Assembly (NCBI GenBank): GCA_963980215.1
Contig: CAXBYZ010000021.1
Location: 1 to 13,897 of the forward strand
Source: CAXBYZ01 sp963980215
GTDB lineage: Bacteria; Patescibacteriota; Microgenomatia; UBA1400; CG1-02-47-37
Length of the DNA stretch: 13,897 nt
Direction of reading: 5' to 3'
The notes beneath the pieces were generated by a model that saw only the letters and a list, made by a program, of their open reading frames with translations, searched no databases and was not told the DNA's origin. Of the stretch, positions 12,084 through 13,897 are shown piece after piece; the first letter of the stretch is position 1; each line of letters opens with the position of its first letter. The position numbers and the translations under genes were made by a program.

Positions 12084-13374
12084 ACTTCTTCGAAAAAGCA
12101 GCCACTTCTTTTTTAAGTTCTACTAAATACTTATCTTTTTCCACTCTTTTTTTAAAATCTTTTGCAAATTTAGCTCTTTTTACTTTATCACTTGGCAACT
12201 TCTCATCTTGAACATGATCCACCACTAAGTTAATCCACTTGGCTACTTTTTTCATCTCCTTCTCTTTCATCCCTCTAGTGGTTAAGACCGGCGTTCCCAA
12301 TCTTATTCCCGATGGATACATCGGTGGATTAGTGTCAAAAGGTACCGCGTTGTAATTTAAAATTATCCCGGCCATCTCCAAGGCCCAAGCTACCACCCAG
12401 CCGGATACCCCTTTATTCCTCAGATCCACCAACATCAAGTGATTATCTGTTCCACCAGACACCAACTCAAAACCATAACCTTTTAATTCTTTGGCTAAAG
12501 TTTTTGAGTTTTTCACCACCTGTTTGGCATAGCCCACAAAACTCTTGGTACTGGCTTCCTTCAAAGCTACCGCAATTCCGGCAATTGTATGCATGTGTGG
12601 CCCGCCTTGTAAGGCTGGAAAAACTGCCCTATCAATCTTATTAGCTAATTGAGGATCTTTCTTTAAACCCCTATTGGTTACCATGATCATCGCTCCTCTT
12701 GGACCCCGTAGAGTTTTGTGGGTCGTAGTGGTAATCACGTCAACCCAAGGGGTTGGTGATGGATGAACTCCAGTGGCTACCAAACCAGCAATGTGAGCAA
12801 TATCAGCCATTAGGTAAGCTCCTACACTATCGGCAATCTCTCTAAACTTCTTCCAATTTAATACTCGAGGATAAGCGGTGGTTCCAGCAATAATTAGTTT
12901 TGGCTTGGCTTTTTTAGCTAGTTTTTTTATCTCCTCATAATCCAAAAAACCATCTTTGCCCACACTATATTGAACAGACTTAAAAAACCTGCCCGAAAAA
13001 GTAATCTTGGGATGACCATGAGTCAAGTGGCCACCAGAAGCCAAAGCCAAACCCATGATAGTCTCGCCATTCTTAAGCATGGCAAACTCAGCCGCGCTGT
13101 TAGCTGGAGAGCCAGAGTAAGGTTGAACATTAGCGTGAGCTACTTTAAATAATTTACAGGCACGTTCTCTAGCTAAAAGCTCCACCTGATCCACAAATTT
13201 ATTCCCTTGGTAATATCTCTTGGTGGCTTGGCCTTCAGCATACTTATTCATTAACTCCGTTCCCACCGCTTTTATCACCTGACTAGAACAATAATTCTCA
13301 GAGGGAATCAAGTGAAGTTCTTCTCTCTGTCTCTTTTTTTCTTGCTTTATTATCTCAAATATTTTGTCTTGCAT
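12073..13374 (-). CDS. glyA: Serine hydroxymethyltransferase
   Basis: This 433-residue PLP enzyme converts serine and tetrahydrofolate to glycine and 5,10-methylene-THF. It shows LIPSENY near the N-terminus (22-28), KYAEGQATKRYYQGN (44-58), YSGSPANSAAEFAM, HLTHGHP, the PLP-stacking and aspartate segment DIAHIAGLVATG (191-202), TTTTHKTLRGPRGA with the PLP lysine at Lys220, and FPALQGGPHMHTIAG. The length is normal. The start ATG at 13374 has AGGAG with a 5-nt spacer. It overlaps folD, its metabolic partner, by 11 nt, so glycine and one-carbon units are produced from one transcript. Confidence 0.97.
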   Translation of the reverse strand: MQDKIFEIIKQEKKRQREELHLIPSENYCSSQVIKAVGTELMNKYAEGQATKRYYQGNKFVDQVELLARERACKLFKVAHANVQPYSGSPANSAAEFAMLKNGETIMGLALASGGHLTHGHPKITFSGRFFKSVQYSVGKDGFLDYEEIKKLAKKAKPKLIIAGTTAYPRVLNWKKFREIADSVGAYLMADIAHIAGLVATGVHPSPTPWVDVITTTTHKTLRGPRGAMIMVTNRGLKKDPQLANKIDRAVFPALQGGPHMHTIAGIAVALKEASTKSFVGYAKQVVKNSKTLAKELKGYGFELVSGGTDNHLMLVDLRNKGVSGWVVAWALEMAGIILNYNAVPFDTNPPMYPSGIRLGTPVLTTRGMKEKEMKKVAKWINLVVDHVQDEKLPSDKVKRAKFAKDFKKRVEKDKYLVELKKEVAAFSKKYDS

Positions 13375-13428
13375 ACTTACTCCTGATTTATTTAAAAACT
13401 CTTTTATTCCTACTAGTCACTTGATTTC

Positions 13429-13437
13429 CTATATCAT
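13429..13437 (-). promoter_or_regulatory. Possible extended -10 for glyA-folD
   Basis: The 83-nt gap before glyA contains TGATATAGG on the minus strand (13437-13429), an extended -10 with a poor -35 (GTTTAT at 17 bp). Transcription would start near 13422, about 48 nt before the ATG. No terminator is seen after the upstream gene, so read-through is also possible. Confidence 0.25.
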
Positions 13438-13457
13438 GGGAATAATATAACATAAAC

Positions 13458-13897
13458 TTACAACAACACATACTCGCTAGCTTGATTCTGATAAGGATTA
13501 AACTCTAATAACTTATCTAATCTGTCTTTAAACCAAAACGGAGCTCCAGAAGCCACCTCCCACTCGACCGCATCTTTCCATCTATTAAAATCATTACTAT
13601 AACCATCTCTCCAATAGATATTCTCCCACCAATCATCAATTTCCCTGAAGCCAACATCGGCAATAGTCTGATTTAATGGGATTATTCCATAAGCCTCAAC
13701 ACAGTCTTTAAACCCTCCTACAATATCTAATCTGGCATTAATTCTTTTTGTTCTGGCCATCTGGTCTACTCCATATGCTTGCCTAATTCTAAGCTTACTT
13801 AGTGGTTTCAACTTAGCCACATGTCTATTACCCAATAACGCCTTTAATCCGGGGCTACCGTTTGCCTTAAAATAAAATCCAGCCACCACATCCCAGG
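13458..13897 (-). CDS. Unrecognised protein, C-terminal part (partial)
   Basis: The frame is open to the right edge of the window (WDVVAGFYFKANGSPG and onward), so the gene most likely continues beyond it and the GTG at 13889 is probably internal. About 146 residues are visible. They are rich in Trp, Tyr, Asp and Arg, for example DDWWENIYWRDGYSNDFNRW and GAPFWFKDRLDKLLEFNPYQ, with an earlier basic part (LSKLRIRQAYGVDQMARTKR). There is no membrane segment or signal peptide in this part. I do not recognise a family; the aromatic content would fit an enzyme or a carbohydrate- or nucleic-acid-binding protein, but that is speculation. It is separated from glyA by 83 nt. Confidence 0.65.
   Translation of the reverse strand, partial: WDVVAGFYFKANGSPGLKALLGNRHVAKLKPLSKLRIRQAYGVDQMARTKRINARLDIVGGFKDCVEAYGIIPLNQTIADVGFREIDDWWENIYWRDGYSNDFNRWKDAVEWEVASGAPFWFKDRLDKLLEFNPYQNQASEYVLL

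Noticed and set aside
1..13897. CRISPR arrays, tRNA or rRNA genes, insertion sequences
   Set aside because: No regularly spaced repeats, cloverleaf-like segments, rRNA stretches or transposase genes were seen when reading both strands.

Overview
The window reads as an ordinary chromosomal segment of a low-GC bacterium of the Candidate Phyla Radiation (Patescibacteria), most likely Microgenomates. This placement is inferred from gene content and pared-down proteins: a 151-residue EF-Ts, a prolyl-tRNA synthetase without its editing insertion, an 83-residue YbeY and a 250-residue uS2 with a lysine-rich N-terminus. TGA is used as a stop, so the code is standard. Nearly everything lies on the minus strand, with genes touching or overlapping.

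Reading along the minus strand from the right end: an unrecognised gene cut by the window edge (13897-13458); a one-carbon pair, glyA and folD (13374-11265); then a promoter inside the end of folD, a structured leader of about 95 nt, and a long translation run rpsB-tsf-frr-rseP-proS-DHH/MYG1-like-rpsU-yqeY-ybeY-dnaX-ybaB-recR (11169-2856). Many junctions show ATGA or TAATG overlaps, which suggests translational coupling. The run joins ribosomal proteins, translation factors, a membrane protease, an rRNA maturation nuclease and the DnaX-YbaB-RecR replication/repair block.

Coupled to recR by a TAATG overlap are three accessory genes (2856-1190): a phosphoribosyltransferase-like protein with a diverged PRPP loop, a nucleoside deoxyribosyltransferase-like protein with a C-terminal ribbon-helix-helix domain, and a 61-residue protein resembling a VapB-type antitoxin tail. 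This is the best candidate here for an undescribed nucleotide-acting or conflict-type module.

The left end (1-1201) holds cell-surface genes: a membrane-anchored protein and a small secreted acidic protein transcribed divergently from abutting promoters, and the signal-peptide end of a secreted protein cut by the window edge. The 281-base gap upstream of that last gene holds a sigma70-like promoter, an intrinsic terminator-like hairpin and a Shine-Dalgarno sequence embedded in a palindrome.

The strongest regulatory signal is the rpsB leader. An 8-bp hairpin has a loop that can pair over 7 bp with a downstream segment (a pseudoknot), followed by a terminator-like hairpin ending 9 nt before the uS2 start codon. 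This looks like a ribosomal-protein autoregulatory element.
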